From assembly GCF_050699935.1 (NCBI RefSeq), contig NZ_JBOHGB010000022.1, forward strand, positions 1 through 64,000: a stretch of 64,000 nt of DNA, in the 5' to 3' direction. The notes under the pieces were generated by a model. The model had not been told where the DNA came from. It worked only from the letters and a program-made list of their open reading frames with translations, and searched no databases. Position numbers and translations under genes: made by a program. This DNA comes from Actinophytocola sp050699935 (GTDB lineage Bacteria; Actinomycetota; Actinomycetes; Mycobacteriales; Pseudonocardiaceae). Positions 25,575-34,209 of the stretch are shown here, piece by piece; position 1 is the first letter of the stretch, and each line of letters begins with the position of its first letter.

Positions 25575-26783
25575 CTAGACGGCGAGAACGCATCCGGCGT
25601 TGTTGCCGAGGTATCCGTACGTCATCGCGAGGCCACGCCGGAGCGGGCCCGGCACCTGGCGGTCCCCACCCGCGCCACGCAGTTGCGTGACAAGCTCATG
25701 GACCTGTAGCAACCCCTGGGCGAGCACCGCCTCGCCGGATCCGCTCGCGCCGCCACCGGGGCCGACCGGCACGCGTCCGGTCATGGGATCGGTCGCGCCC
25801 TCGCGCAACAGGGCCTCGGCCGCCCCCGGCCTCGCCCCGAAAGCGCCCAGGATGATGTCGAGATATGTCAGGTAGTGCCAGGAGCTGTTGTCCGGGAGCT
25901 CGATGACGTCGAGGTCGTCCGGGCCGATCTCCGACCGGCGAATGAGCTCGGCCATGCAGTTGTGCGCCTCGCTGAGCGACGGCACGCCCGCCCGTGCGTA
26001 GGCACTGAGAGTCGGCGTCCTTATCGACGGATCGCCAAAGTCCCTGGAGGCCAACGCGACGGCGTCGACCCAGACCGGCCGGGCGCTCATCCGCCGCGCG
26101 ACGTCTCCGGCCGCGACGATGACGGCGGCGGCCCCGTCACTGGTGGCGCAGATCTCGAGCAGCCGGAGTGGGTCGGCTACCGGCGCCGAGCCGAGCACCT
26201 CCTCGATCGTGAACTCCCGCCGGTACCGGGCCTTCGGGTTGCGTTTGGCCGGACCGGACGTCACGACCTTTGCCAGCGCCAGGTCCTCTTCGGTGGTACC
26301 GAGCTCGTGCATCCGGCGCCGGCATTCCATCGCCCAGTACGCCGGGTTGACCGCACCGGTGGTGACCCAGCGGATGTAGTCCTCGTCGAACCGGGTGTCG
26401 TTCGACAGCGGTGTGAACAGACCGCCGGCGGACTTGTCCGCGGCCACCGCGACGACCACGTCATGCGCACCGGCAGCGACCGTCAGACACGCCTCGCGCA
26501 GCAGCGTGGTTCCGGTCGCGGAGGCATTGGTGCAGTTGACCACCGGAATCCCGGTCTGGCCCATCAGTGCCACGATCGGCGCGCCGCTCAGCAGTGCGAA
26601 AAGGCCCTCGTGCTGCGCGTTCCACAGATACGCGCCGGCGACGACGGCCTGCACGTCCCGCCAGTCGAGCCCGGCGTCACCCAGCGCCTCGACGATCGCC
26701 TCGGCTGCCATCTCGGGCATCGCGCGATCTGGAAAGACGCCCCATGGATGGGCACCTACGCCGACGATCGCCACGTCTCTCAC
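25575..26783 (-). CDS. Thiolase-family protein without nucleophile Cys
   Basis: 402 residues from GTG at 26783 with GGAGGT upstream. AIVGVGAHPWGVFPDRAMPE start, VPVVNCTNASATGTTLLREA loop, DPLRLLEICATSDGAAAVIV, SEAHNCMAELIRRSEIGPDD and GEAVLAQGLLQVHELVTQLR are thiolase/SCP-x features. In the loop, VNxxCAS of true thiolases reads VNCTNAS, so the nucleophile position is Asn. It is divergent from a DUF35 gene and shares with it a control region that contains a TetR-type operator. It is probably a second aldolase- or acyltransferase-like pair of the island. Confidence 0.8.
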   Translation of the reverse strand: MRDVAIVGVGAHPWGVFPDRAMPEMAAEAIVEALGDAGLDWRDVQAVVAGAYLWNAQHEGLFALLSGAPIVALMGQTGIPVVNCTNASATGTTLLREACLTVAAGAHDVVVAVAADKSAGGLFTPLSNDTRFDEDYIRWVTTGAVNPAYWAMECRRRMHELGTTEEDLALAKVVTSGPAKRNPKARYRREFTIEEVLGSAPVADPLRLLEICATSDGAAAVIVAAGDVARRMSARPVWVDAVALASRDFGDPSIRTPTLSAYARAGVPSLSEAHNCMAELIRRSEIGPDDLDVIELPDNSSWHYLTYLDIILGAFGARPGAAEALLREGATDPMTGRVPVGPGGGASGSGEAVLAQGLLQVHELVTQLRGAGGDRQVPGPLRRGLAMTYGYLGNNAGCVLAV

Positions 26784-26819
26784 GGGGACCTCCGCACTCG
26801 CGCGAACCCGAATCCTGGT

Positions 26820-26839
26820 TATACTAACGTGTCGGTAAG
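26820..26839 (+). promoter_or_regulatory. TetR-type operator, copy 4 (thiolase/DUF35 divergent promoter)
   Basis: TATACTAACGTGTCGGTAAG lies between the leftward thiolase gene (start 26783) and the rightward DUF35 gene (start about 26868), so one bound dimer could control both. Confidence 0.65.
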
Positions 26840-26867
26840 CTATCGCAATGCGAGGGAGCTGAGTGGG

Positions 26868-27290
26868 TTGAACCTCGGCCCGGGCACACCGGTACTGCCG
26901 GGGCTCGTTGTCGAACAGCCGGACGGTCCGCGGTTGCTCGGCAGCGAATGTGGCGTCTGCGGCACCGTGAACTTCCCGGCGACTCCGTTCTGTACCAACC
27001 CCGACTGCGTGAAGGACCGCGCGAACGTCGAAGCCTGGCACGGCGGGCCGGACGGCGTGTTGTGGAGCTGGACGGTGCAGCATGTCAGGGCACCCGCACC
27101 GTTTCGCTTCGATCGCGAGGGCCCCTATGCCGTGGGGATGGTCGACCTCCCGGGCGGGGTACGAGTTCTCGGGCTGTTGACGCGGACGACCGAACTCCGC
27201 CACGACATGCCCGTGCGGCTGGTGATCGCCCCACTGTACGACGGCGGCTCCGGTCCCGTCGTGACGTGGATGTGGGCGCCGGCCGAGTGA
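26868..27290 (+). CDS. DUF35 OB-fold / zinc-ribbon protein
   Basis: 140 residues if read from TTG at 26868, nine bases after AGGGAG. GTG at 26830 is in frame but falls inside the operator. Zinc ribbon CGVCGTVNFPATPFCTNPDC near residue 26, then the OB part (GVLWSWTVQHVRAPAPFRFD, GPYAVGMVDLPGGVRVLGLL). The likely partner is the divergent thiolase-like protein at 25575. Sequence differs clearly from the other DUF35 protein at 22218, so this is not a recent copy. Confidence 0.8.
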   Translation: MNLGPGTPVLPGLVVEQPDGPRLLGSECGVCGTVNFPATPFCTNPDCVKDRANVEAWHGGPDGVLWSWTVQHVRAPAPFRFDREGPYAVGMVDLPGGVRVLGLLTRTTELRHDMPVRLVIAPLYDGGSGPVVTWMWAPAE

Positions 27291-27317
27291 GTCGGCCCGG
27301 CAACCTCGGCGACATCG

Positions 27318-28316
27318 TCAGACCGGGAGTCCGTAGTCTCCGTGCCGGATCCAGTCGACGAGCTCACCTACACCGTCCACAAGCGACCAGCGGGGACAGA
27401 AGCCGAACTCCTCCCGAAGGCGCTGGATCGACTGCGTGGCGCGACGTCCGGCGCCGGACGGCGACCCAGGCGTGCGCCTGAGATCCGCGTCGGGCAGCGC
27501 GGTGCGAAGCGCCCCCGCCACCTCCGTCAACGTCGACTGCACGCCCGCGCTCACGTTGTAGACGCAGTGCCGGGTCCGCGGCGTGTCCAGCAGCACCAGC
27601 AGTGCGCCGGTGATGTCCTTGACGTAGGTGTACTCCCGCGGCAGGTCACCGCGGGGGCCTCCGTCGTACGGGCGTCCTTCGCACGCGGCGCGGGCCATCC
27701 TCAGCAGGTCGGTCTGGTGCCGCTGGCCGGGTCCGTAGGGTCCGGTGATGCGCGCGACGACGACGTCCACGCCCAGGTGCTCGCGGTACAGCTCGGCACC
27801 GAGGTCGCCGGCCGCCTTGGATCCCCCGTAAACACCGTCGGGTCGAGGTCGACTGTCTTCGGTGAGCGACTCCGCGTGCGGTTGGTCACCGTAGACCGAC
27901 CTACTGCTGATGGTCAGGACGCGCCGGATCGTCCCCGCCCGCCGAGCGAGCTCGCACAGCCGCCACACCACCTCCGCGTTCACCCGCAGGGCGTCGAGCG
28001 GGCGCCGGGTCGCCGCGGGTTCGCCGAGCAGCGCCGCGGCGTTCACCACGTACCGCACGTCGTGCCTGGCCACCACCTCGGCGAGCCGCTCGGTGTCGGT
28101 GACGTCGGCCCGAACGTGTGTCACCGCCCCCGTGGTCCCGGTGGCAACCTCGAGGACGTGCCGGGGCAGCTCATCGGCGAGGTCGTAGACGACGACGTGG
28201 CGGCCACGCAGCCGCAGGGCCCTGACGAGGTGGGAGCCGACGAAGCCGGCGCCGCCGGTGATCAGGACCGTCCCGAGGTCCGGATCGTTCGGGGGCTGCC
28301 CGGCGGTCGCGATCAC
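27318..28316 (-). CDS. NAD-dependent epimerase/dehydratase (extended SDR)
   Basis: 332 residues from GTG at 28316, overlapping the P450 stop (GTGA). TVLITGGAGFVGSHLVRAL binds NAD; the active site has SSRSVYGDQ and YGGSK (YxxxK intact). C-terminal half typical of sugar-nucleotide epimerases and 3-beta-hydroxysteroid-dehydrogenase-like enzymes. No sugar-nucleotide genes are nearby and it is in a transcript with a P450, so oxidation or isomerisation of a hydroxylated catabolic intermediate is more likely. Third gene of the tetR-P450-epimerase operon. Confidence 0.85.
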   Translation of the reverse strand: MIATAGQPPNDPDLGTVLITGGAGFVGSHLVRALRLRGRHVVVYDLADELPRHVLEVATGTTGAVTHVRADVTDTERLAEVVARHDVRYVVNAAALLGEPAATRRPLDALRVNAEVVWRLCELARRAGTIRRVLTISSRSVYGDQPHAESLTEDSRPRPDGVYGGSKAAGDLGAELYREHLGVDVVVARITGPYGPGQRHQTDLLRMARAACEGRPYDGGPRGDLPREYTYVKDITGALLVLLDTPRTRHCVYNVSAGVQSTLTEVAGALRTALPDADLRRTPGSPSGAGRRATQSIQRLREEFGFCPRWSLVDGVGELVDWIRHGDYGLPV

Positions 28317-29560
28317 GACCAGCGGACGGTGAGCGGCAACGCCCGGAGGCCGCGGAAGAGACTGTTCGGCTGCCAGTCGAGCGCCGCCCCGGCGAGCTCG
28401 AGCTGCTTGGTGCGACGCAGGATCGTGCCGAACACCACCTCGGCCTCGAGCCGGGCGAGCGCGGCACCCAGGCAGAAGTGGACACCCGCACCGAAGGTCA
28501 GGTGCCGGTTGTCCGTGCGCGTCACGTCGAGGCGATCGGGGTAGACGAACCGGTCACCGTCCCGGTTCGCGGACGCGACGACCAGCTGGAGGGTGTCGCC
28601 GGTGCGCAGCCACTCACCGTGCAGCTCGCAGTCGTCGACCACGCGCCGCCGGACATTGTGGACCGGGCTCTCGAACCGCAGGAACTCCTCGACCGCCGAT
28701 GAGATCAGGCCCGGGTCGTCGCGCAGGAGCCGCTGTTGGCCGGGCTCCCTGACCAGGCACAGCATCCCGTTTCCAAGCAGGTTGATGGTTGTCTCGTGCC
28801 CGGCGAAGAGCGTGTTCGCGACCATGACGAGCAGCTCGTCCTCGGTGAGGCGGCCACCCTCCTCCTCGGCTTCGATCAATCCGGCGAGAAGGTCGGTCGT
28901 CGGGCGACGCCGACGCTCGGCGATCTGTTCGCGTACGTAGTCGTTGAACGAGGTGGTCAACCGGTGGGTCGCGGCGAGGTTGGACCGCTCGGTTCCCCAG
29001 AACCGAGCCCAGGTGTCGCCCCACTCCCGGATGAACTCGTGATCGGCTGCCGGAAAGTCGAACATCTCGATCACCACGAGCAACGGCAGCTGGCGGGCCA
29101 CGGCCATCCAGTCGACGACCTCCGCGTCGGCGACCCGATCGACGAGGCGGTCGGTCAGGACTTGGATACTCCCTCGCATCTGCGCGACCCGGCGCGGGGT
29201 GAACGCCTTGTGCGCGGTGGCACGCAGCCGCCGGTGTTCCGGCGCGTCGTTCATCACCATCTGCTGCCGTCGTAGGTAGACGAGATCCTCCAGCAGCGGC
29301 AGGTCCGCCGCGGGCGCCCGCTCGAGCGCGGTCCGCACATGGCTGCCATCCATGGTCCGGGACGAGAACCGCTCGGGGTCCTTGATGATCGCCGCGATGT
29401 CGTCGTACCGGGTGACCACCACCTGCGCCTCGTCCCGCAGCACCGGTGCGTACGTCCGCAGGGCGCGGTAGAGGTCGAACGGAGCCCCGGACAGCGGAGC
29501 GTCGCCTGCGAACAGCCGCCGCACGTCCGCTCTCAGCCGCTCCTGGTCGGTGCCGAGCAT
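28313..29560 (-). CDS. Cytochrome P450 (CYP), bacterial class I
   Basis: 415 residues. I-helix oxygen motif FAGHETT near residue 245, K-helix EEFLRFESPVHNVRRR (ExxR), and the heme loop FGAGVHFCLGAALARLE with the axial Cys near residue 355. No membrane anchor, so it is soluble and needs a separate ferredoxin and reductase; neither is in the window. Probable hydroxylation of the island's substrate. Lies 18 bp after the TetR gene, same strand. Confidence 0.93.
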   Translation of the reverse strand: MLGTDQERLRADVRRLFAGDAPLSGAPFDLYRALRTYAPVLRDEAQVVVTRYDDIAAIIKDPERFSSRTMDGSHVRTALERAPAADLPLLEDLVYLRRQQMVMNDAPEHRRLRATAHKAFTPRRVAQMRGSIQVLTDRLVDRVADAEVVDWMAVARQLPLLVVIEMFDFPAADHEFIREWGDTWARFWGTERSNLAATHRLTTSFNDYVREQIAERRRRPTTDLLAGLIEAEEEGGRLTEDELLVMVANTLFAGHETTINLLGNGMLCLVREPGQQRLLRDDPGLISSAVEEFLRFESPVHNVRRRVVDDCELHGEWLRTGDTLQLVVASANRDGDRFVYPDRLDVTRTDNRHLTFGAGVHFCLGAALARLEAEVVFGTILRRTKQLELAGAALDWQPNSLFRGLRALPLTVRWS

Positions 29561-29578
29561 GCGGGACCACCTCTCGTC

Positions 29579-30202
29579 TCAGTCCTTCGCCCGAGCCGCA
29601 CCCCTCGGCTTCCCGCCCGGACGACGAAGGAACCCCTCGGCCCAGAGGCGCACACCATTGTCGGCGATGTCCTTGGGCGATGGCGCGTCACCCGGGTGGT
29701 ACCACCGGTAGACCCAGTTGCCGGCCCCGATGATGAAGTTGATCGCGAGGCGGGGATCAAGGTCTGTCAGCGCACCTTGTGCGACACCTTCCGCGTACGT
29801 CTCACGCAGCATCACGGTGTACTCACGGCGCAGGTCGCGGATCTTGCGCATCGTTCGCGACGGAAGCTCGTCATCGAAGTCGAGCAGGCTCGACGCGAGC
29901 GCGGCGTTCTCGGCGACCCAGAGAAAGTGGGCACGGACGAGCTGGGTGAGCCGCTCCTCCGGCGGTAGTTCCTGCCCGGCAATGGAGCGGGCAGTCGCCA
30001 GGATGTCCCGAATCGCGGAAAGGTTGATCTGCGCGAGGATGTCCTGCTTCGACTTGAAGTGGTAGTAAAGCGCGGCATGTGTCACGCCGAATCTGGCGGC
30101 TATGTCCTGCATTCGAGTCTTGTGGTATCCCCGCGTACGAAAGAGCTCGGCGGCTTCCTTGAGAACGTCGGCGGCGATTATCGGCGCCGAGACTGACCGC
30201 AT
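29579..30202 (-). CDS. TetR-family transcriptional regulator of the catabolic island
   Basis: 207 residues from ATG at 30202 (GAGGT upstream); an in-frame GTG at 30253 falls within the operator and is less likely. The N-terminal HTH is clear: LKEAAELFRTRGYHKTRMQD, IAARFGVTHAALYYHFKSKQ. The C-terminal ligand domain (residues ~60-190) resembles KstR2/FadR-type TetR proteins that sense CoA esters (DILAQINLSAIRDILATAR, INFIIGAGNWVYRWYHPG). Its promoter has the island operator at 30243-30262, which suggests autoregulation. It is the only TetR-family gene in the window and so the best candidate to bind all seven palindromes. Confidence 0.9.
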   Translation of the reverse strand: MRSVSAPIIAADVLKEAAELFRTRGYHKTRMQDIAARFGVTHAALYYHFKSKQDILAQINLSAIRDILATARSIAGQELPPEERLTQLVRAHFLWVAENAALASSLLDFDDELPSRTMRKIRDLRREYTVMLRETYAEGVAQGALTDLDPRLAINFIIGAGNWVYRWYHPGDAPSPKDIADNGVRLWAEGFLRRPGGKPRGAARAKD

Positions 30203-30242
30203 GTGGACCTCGTCAAATGCCGGAAGGACTACGTGCGGCGAG

Positions 30243-30262
30243 TCTACCAACACGTAGGTAAG
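30243..30262 (-). promoter_or_regulatory. TetR-type operator, copy 5 (tetR autoregulation)
   Basis: The minus strand reads CTTACCTACGTGTTGGTAGA, 41 bp upstream of the TetR start codon. It shares the CTTACCTAC half with copy 7 at 38787. Confidence 0.6.
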
Positions 30263-30342
30263 CGTGCGAGTACTTCGCTCGAGATGGGCGGCGCGCGGCG
30301 ACCCGTGACAGTACCAGCACGTGCGGCCACTCGTCTTGCGTA

Positions 30343-30362
30343 CTTACTAGCGTGTCAGTAGA
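30343..30362 (+). promoter_or_regulatory. TetR-type operator, copy 6 (FAD dehydrogenase promoter)
   Basis: CTTACTAGCGTGTCAGTAGA, 51 bp before the ATG of the FAD-dependent oxidoreductase. With copy 5, it flanks the divergent tetR/FAD-enzyme control region (30203-30413). Confidence 0.6.
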
Positions 30363-30413
30363 TTAACACGTGGCGGCACCTGACGCTGGATCGTGGCTCG
30401 GGGTGGAGGTCTT

Positions 30414-31763
30414 ATGAGTTCTGACGATGATCTCACCGTCGACACGATCGTGGTAGGTGGTGGCATGGGCGGCCTGACCGCGGGCAGCTATGCCGCGCGG
30501 AACGGCAAGTCCGTGCTCCTGGTGGAGAAGAGCGAGGATGTCGGCGGCACCTCGATGGTCTCCGGTGGCGTGCTGTGGACCGCACCAACGTTCGGGGAGT
30601 GGCGCGAGCGATGCCCCGAGGCTGAGGAGCCGCTCGGCCGGGCATTGGTCGACGGCTTTCCAGAAGTCTGGGCGTGGCTCGCCGAACTGAACGTCGACAT
30701 CGAGCCGCCCGTGCTCGTACACGACTTCGCGCCCGGCCGGCCGTTCGACATCATCGGGTATTTTCGGCGCGCCGTTTCCATCATCGAGTCCGCCGGCGGG
30801 TTCGTGATGCGGTCGACCGTCGTGCGACGGCTCGTCCTGGATGGGTCGCGGGTGACCGGAGCGGTACTGCGGGACGCCGACGGCACCGAGGTGACCGTGC
30901 GCGCCGACGCGGTGGTGCTCGCCACGGGCGGTCTGCAGGGTGACCCGGACGCCCGGGCGCGCTACATCCACCCGAACGCGGCGACGGTCGCGGTGCGCGC
31001 GAACCAGCACAGCGTCGGCGACGGCCTTCGGTTGGCCATCGCGGCCGGCGCCGATGTGCACGGCACCAGCCCGGGGTTCTACGGTCACCTCATCTGCGCG
31101 CCGTTGGACCGGTTCACCGACGCCGATTTCACCCCGCTGTACCAGCATTACAGCCACCTCTGCGCGCTGCTCAACCTGGACGGCGTGCGGTTCACCGTCG
31201 AGAAGGCCGGGGACCACTTCAACGCGCAGGCACTGGTACCGCAGCGTGACTCACGCGGCCTGCTCGTGTTCGACGACCGGGTATACCGGACCGCGGTGAT
31301 CACTCCGAACGTCGAGCGGTTCGCCCCGTACGACAAGTTCGAGCTGGCCCGCAGCCGGGGCGCGAACACCGCATCCGCCGACACGCTCGACGAGTTGGCG
31401 ACGAAGGTTGCCGGCTGGGGGTTCAAGCCGGACCGGATCGCGGCATCGGTCGCGGAGTTCAACACGGGTGAGGGCTCGCTCCCGACGACCGGGATCCCCA
31501 TGCGGGTGAGTCAGGTACGACCGCTGACCGCACCACCGTTCTACGCGATGGAGGTGGAACCGGCGGTCACGTTCGCGCACTCGGGCTTGCGGATCGACGA
31601 CCGGGCGCGGGTGCTCGGCAAGGGCGGTGAGCCGATCGCGGGTTTGTACGCGTGTGGCGCGGACGTCGGTGGTGTCTACGACCGCGGCTATTGTGGCGGC
31701 CTGGCACTGGCCAGCGTGTTCGGCATCGTGGCCGCCCGTGATCTCACCGCGGCCGGACGCTGA
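30414..31763 (+). CDS. FAD-dependent oxidoreductase (3-ketosteroid-dehydrogenase/fumarate-reductase-like)
   Basis: 449 residues from ATG at 30414, GGAGGT five bases upstream. FAD motif TIVVGGGMGGLTAGSYAARN and GGTSMVSGGVLW at the N-terminus; ADAVVLATGGLQGDP in the middle; the C-terminal GLYACGADVGGVYDRGYCGG closes the FAD site. The FAD-binding-2 family includes 3-ketosteroid delta-1-dehydrogenases, flavocytochrome fumarate reductases and tricarballylate dehydrogenases. It may introduce or reduce a ring double bond; the exact reaction cannot be read from the sequence. Single gene, convergent with the long leftward operon. Confidence 0.85.
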   Translation: MSSDDDLTVDTIVVGGGMGGLTAGSYAARNGKSVLLVEKSEDVGGTSMVSGGVLWTAPTFGEWRERCPEAEEPLGRALVDGFPEVWAWLAELNVDIEPPVLVHDFAPGRPFDIIGYFRRAVSIIESAGGFVMRSTVVRRLVLDGSRVTGAVLRDADGTEVTVRADAVVLATGGLQGDPDARARYIHPNAATVAVRANQHSVGDGLRLAIAAGADVHGTSPGFYGHLICAPLDRFTDADFTPLYQHYSHLCALLNLDGVRFTVEKAGDHFNAQALVPQRDSRGLLVFDDRVYRTAVITPNVERFAPYDKFELARSRGANTASADTLDELATKVAGWGFKPDRIAASVAEFNTGEGSLPTTGIPMRVSQVRPLTAPPFYAMEVEPAVTFAHSGLRIDDRARVLGKGGEPIAGLYACGADVGGVYDRGYCGGLALASVFGIVAARDLTAAGR

Positions 31764-31778
31764 CCACGCTCGCGACCC

Positions 31779-32960
31779 TCACGCGGGTTCTCGTGGCAGC
31801 CCGAGGTGGCGCTCGGCGATGATGTTGCGCTGGATCTCATCTGTGCCACCGCCGATGCGCCTGGCCGGCGAGCTCAGGAACCCGTGCTGCCAGACCCCGT
31901 TCTCCGGCGCGTCATCGCCGGCGATCATCCCGAACGGCCCCTGCATGTCCAACGCGAGGTTCGCGGCGTCGTTCATCAGCTGCGCGCCGACGAGTTTGGC
32001 GATCGAACCGTGCGGGCCAGGCGCCTCCCCCGCCATGGCCCGCAGAACCGCGTCGCGGCCGAGTGCGCGCAGCGACTCGACTCGGACGCACACGTCGACC
32101 AGTCGGTCCCGGTAGGCGGGCACGTCGGCGGCAGGAACACCGTCAACCGTGGTGCCGGTGGCCAGGCGAAGCAACCGCGGCACGTTCACCCCACCGCGCA
32201 GGCCGAGGTCGAGCCGCTCGGTGGTCAGGGTGTTCATCGCGATGCGCCAACCGTTTCCGACGTCGCCGATCCGGTCGCCGTCCGGGATGCGCACGTCGTC
32301 GAGGAACACCTCGTTGAACGTCTGCTGCCCGTTCATCTGAACGATCGGTCGCACCGTGATGCCCGGGGTGCGCATGTCGAGCGCGAAGCAGGTGATTCCG
32401 CGGTGCTTGGCAACCGAACCGTCGGTCCGCGCCAGCAACAGTCCGCGGTCGGCGAACTGCGCGACCGAGCTCCAGATCTTGTGGCCGTTCACCAGCCACC
32501 CGTCGCCGTCCGGCCGGGCGGCGGTGGACAGCGATGCCAGGTCGCTACCGGCCTCGGGCTCGCTGAACAGCTGGCACCAGATGTGCGTACCACGCAGGAT
32601 CGCGCGCAGATACCGGTCCCGCTGCTCCGGTGAACCGTGGTCGAGGATGATGGGGCCGGCCAGCGCGGGGCCGACCACGCATCCTTCCTCGGCCGTGTCG
32701 AACCGGCTGACCTCCTGTTTCCAGGCCAGTTGCGCGGCCGCCGAGCGAGCCTGGCCGCCATGGCGTCGAGGCCAGGTGATGCCCGCCCAGCCGCCGTCGA
32801 ACTTCGCCCGGTTCCACTCCCGGACCTGCCGGACCTCGTCGGCGCTGTGGATCTCGCGGATCAGCCCGATGACCGGCTCGTCTTCCCACCGCAGCGGCCG
32901 CGCGTTGACCGACAACCAGGCCCTGGCCTGCTCGCGGAACGACTCGAGCTCGTCGACCAT
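31779..32960 (-). CDS. Acyl-CoA dehydrogenase, subunit A
   Basis: 393 residues from ATG at 32960. ACAD signatures: QLFSEPEAGSDLASLSTAA, WLVNGHKIWSSVAQFADRGL, and the FAD-binding C-terminal segment RIGGGTDEIQRNIIAERHLG. It desaturates an acyl-CoA between C2 and C3 and passes electrons to ETF. It lies three bases from the stop of a second ACAD gene, as in the mycobacterial FadE26-27 and FadE28-29 pairs that form alpha2beta2 enzymes on steroid side chains. Last gene of the eight-gene leftward operon from 38745. Confidence 0.9.
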   Translation of the reverse strand: MVDELESFREQARAWLSVNARPLRWEDEPVIGLIREIHSADEVRQVREWNRAKFDGGWAGITWPRRHGGQARSAAAQLAWKQEVSRFDTAEEGCVVGPALAGPIILDHGSPEQRDRYLRAILRGTHIWCQLFSEPEAGSDLASLSTAARPDGDGWLVNGHKIWSSVAQFADRGLLLARTDGSVAKHRGITCFALDMRTPGITVRPIVQMNGQQTFNEVFLDDVRIPDGDRIGDVGNGWRIAMNTLTTERLDLGLRGGVNVPRLLRLATGTTVDGVPAADVPAYRDRLVDVCVRVESLRALGRDAVLRAMAGEAPGPHGSIAKLVGAQLMNDAANLALDMQGPFGMIAGDDAPENGVWQHGFLSSPARRIGGGTDEIQRNIIAERHLGLPREPA

Positions 32961-32961
32961 G

Positions 32962-34209
32962 TCAGCATCCCCGCCCTCGCGCCACGACCGTTGTGGGGTG
33001 CGACAACCCCAGGTGTTCAGCGACCACCCGCCGGTGGAACTGCTGGTTGCCGAACAGCACGTCACTCGCCTTCGCGCGGCGCACGTAGAGATGCGCATCG
33101 TGCTCCCAGGTGAACCCGATACCACCGTGCACGTGCAGGCCTTCCAGCGCGGCGTACAGGTACGCCCGGGATGCCTGCAGCTTCGCCATCGACGCCAGCC
33201 CGCGCGCGCCGTCGGCGGCCGCGGCGGCCGCCGACGCCGCCTCCCCGACGATGGCGTCGGCCAGCTCCACCTCGGCGAGCAGGTCGGCGCATCGGTGCTT
33301 GATCGCCTGGAAGGAGCCGATCAGCCGGCCGAACTGCGCGCGGGTCTTCGCGTAGTCGACCGCGATCTCGACACTGCGGCGCGCACCGCCGACCATCTCG
33401 GCGGCCAACGCGACGGTCGCGAGGGTGAGCGCGGACCGCAGCGCGTCGGCGGCGGATCCGGTCGGGTGCCCGAGCGGCCGTCCGCGCACGGACCTGAACC
33501 GTAGCGCGTGCAGCGGACGGGTCGGGTCCAGCGACGCCGTGTCGCGGACTTCGAGGCCCTCATGGCCCCGCGGCACGGCCACCACGAGAAGTCCGGCTTC
33601 CCCACTGGTACCCGGTCGACGGGCGGCGGCGAGCACGACGTCGGCCTGGCCGTCGAGCACGACGACCTTCTCGCCGCTGAGCAGAACGCCGGCCCCGTCC
33701 GGCTCGGCGACCATGGTCACCGAGCTGGGGTTCCAGCCGGATCCGGGCTCCACCAAGGCAAGCGTGGCGGTTCGCTCCGCCGTCGCCAACCGCGCGAGCA
33801 ACTCGTCGCGGCCGGTCTCGTCGCCCAGTTCCAGGAGCACGGCCGTGGCGAGCACCGCACTCGACAGCAACGGCGACGGGAGCAGCACCCGCCCGGACTC
33901 GGCGAGCAGCACGGCGAGCTCCGCGAAGCCGAATCCCTGCCCGCCGAACCGCTCGGGTACCTGAATGCCCGGTGCGCCGAAGTCGTCCACCAGGCGCCGC
34001 CAGACCGCCTCGTCGTAGCCGACCTCGCCGATGCTCGACCCGGCAAGCAGGTCTTCGGTGCCAATGCTCGACCCGGCAAGCAGGTCTTCGGTGATTCTCT
34101 TCCTGTTGTGCGCCAGACTGGCGTGCCGCTCCAGGAACCGGCGAACCTCACGCGCCAGCTCCTGCCGTTCGGCCCGCCCGGCGGCGCCCGAGATCAGCGA
34201 CTCATCCAT
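32962..34209 (-). CDS. Acyl-CoA dehydrogenase, subunit B, with internal tandem duplication
   Basis: 415 residues from ATG at 34209, overlapping the MaoC stop. ACAD features: IQVPERFGGQGFGFAELAVL, VDYAKTRAQFGRLIGSFQAI, GIGFTWEHDAHLYVRRAKA. The middle domain is divergent (ALVEPGSGWNPSSVTMVAEP in place of the canonical T-E-P-x-A-G-S-D), typical of the non-catalytic or structural subunit of two-gene ACADs. TEDLLAGSSIG occurs twice in a row near residue 45, from a 33-bp tandem duplication, which adds 11 residues in a surface region of the N-terminal domain. Confidence 0.88.
   Translation of the reverse strand: MDESLISGAAGRAERQELAREVRRFLERHASLAHNRKRITEDLLAGSSIGTEDLLAGSSIGEVGYDEAVWRRLVDDFGAPGIQVPERFGGQGFGFAELAVLLAESGRVLLPSPLLSSAVLATAVLLELGDETGRDELLARLATAERTATLALVEPGSGWNPSSVTMVAEPDGAGVLLSGEKVVVLDGQADVVLAAARRPGTSGEAGLLVVAVPRGHEGLEVRDTASLDPTRPLHALRFRSVRGRPLGHPTGSAADALRSALTLATVALAAEMVGGARRSVEIAVDYAKTRAQFGRLIGSFQAIKHRCADLLAEVELADAIVGEAASAAAAAADGARGLASMAKLQASRAYLYAALEGLHVHGGIGFTWEHDAHLYVRRAKASDVLFGNQQFHRRVVAEHLGLSHPTTVVARGRGC
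34028..34093. repeat. 33-bp tandem duplication inside an ACAD gene
   Basis: Units 34028-34060 and 34061-34093 differ at one base and keep the frame. The near identity points to a recent event. Confidence 0.85.

Noticed and set aside
27318..28316. Epimerase as part of a deoxysugar pathway
   Set aside because: No glycosyltransferase or NDP-sugar genes are near; it is in one transcript with a P450 and TetR gene.
30414..31763. Naming the FAD enzyme kstD
   Set aside because: Motifs fit the wider FAD-binding-2 family, and I cannot place the steroid-specific active-site residues with confidence.
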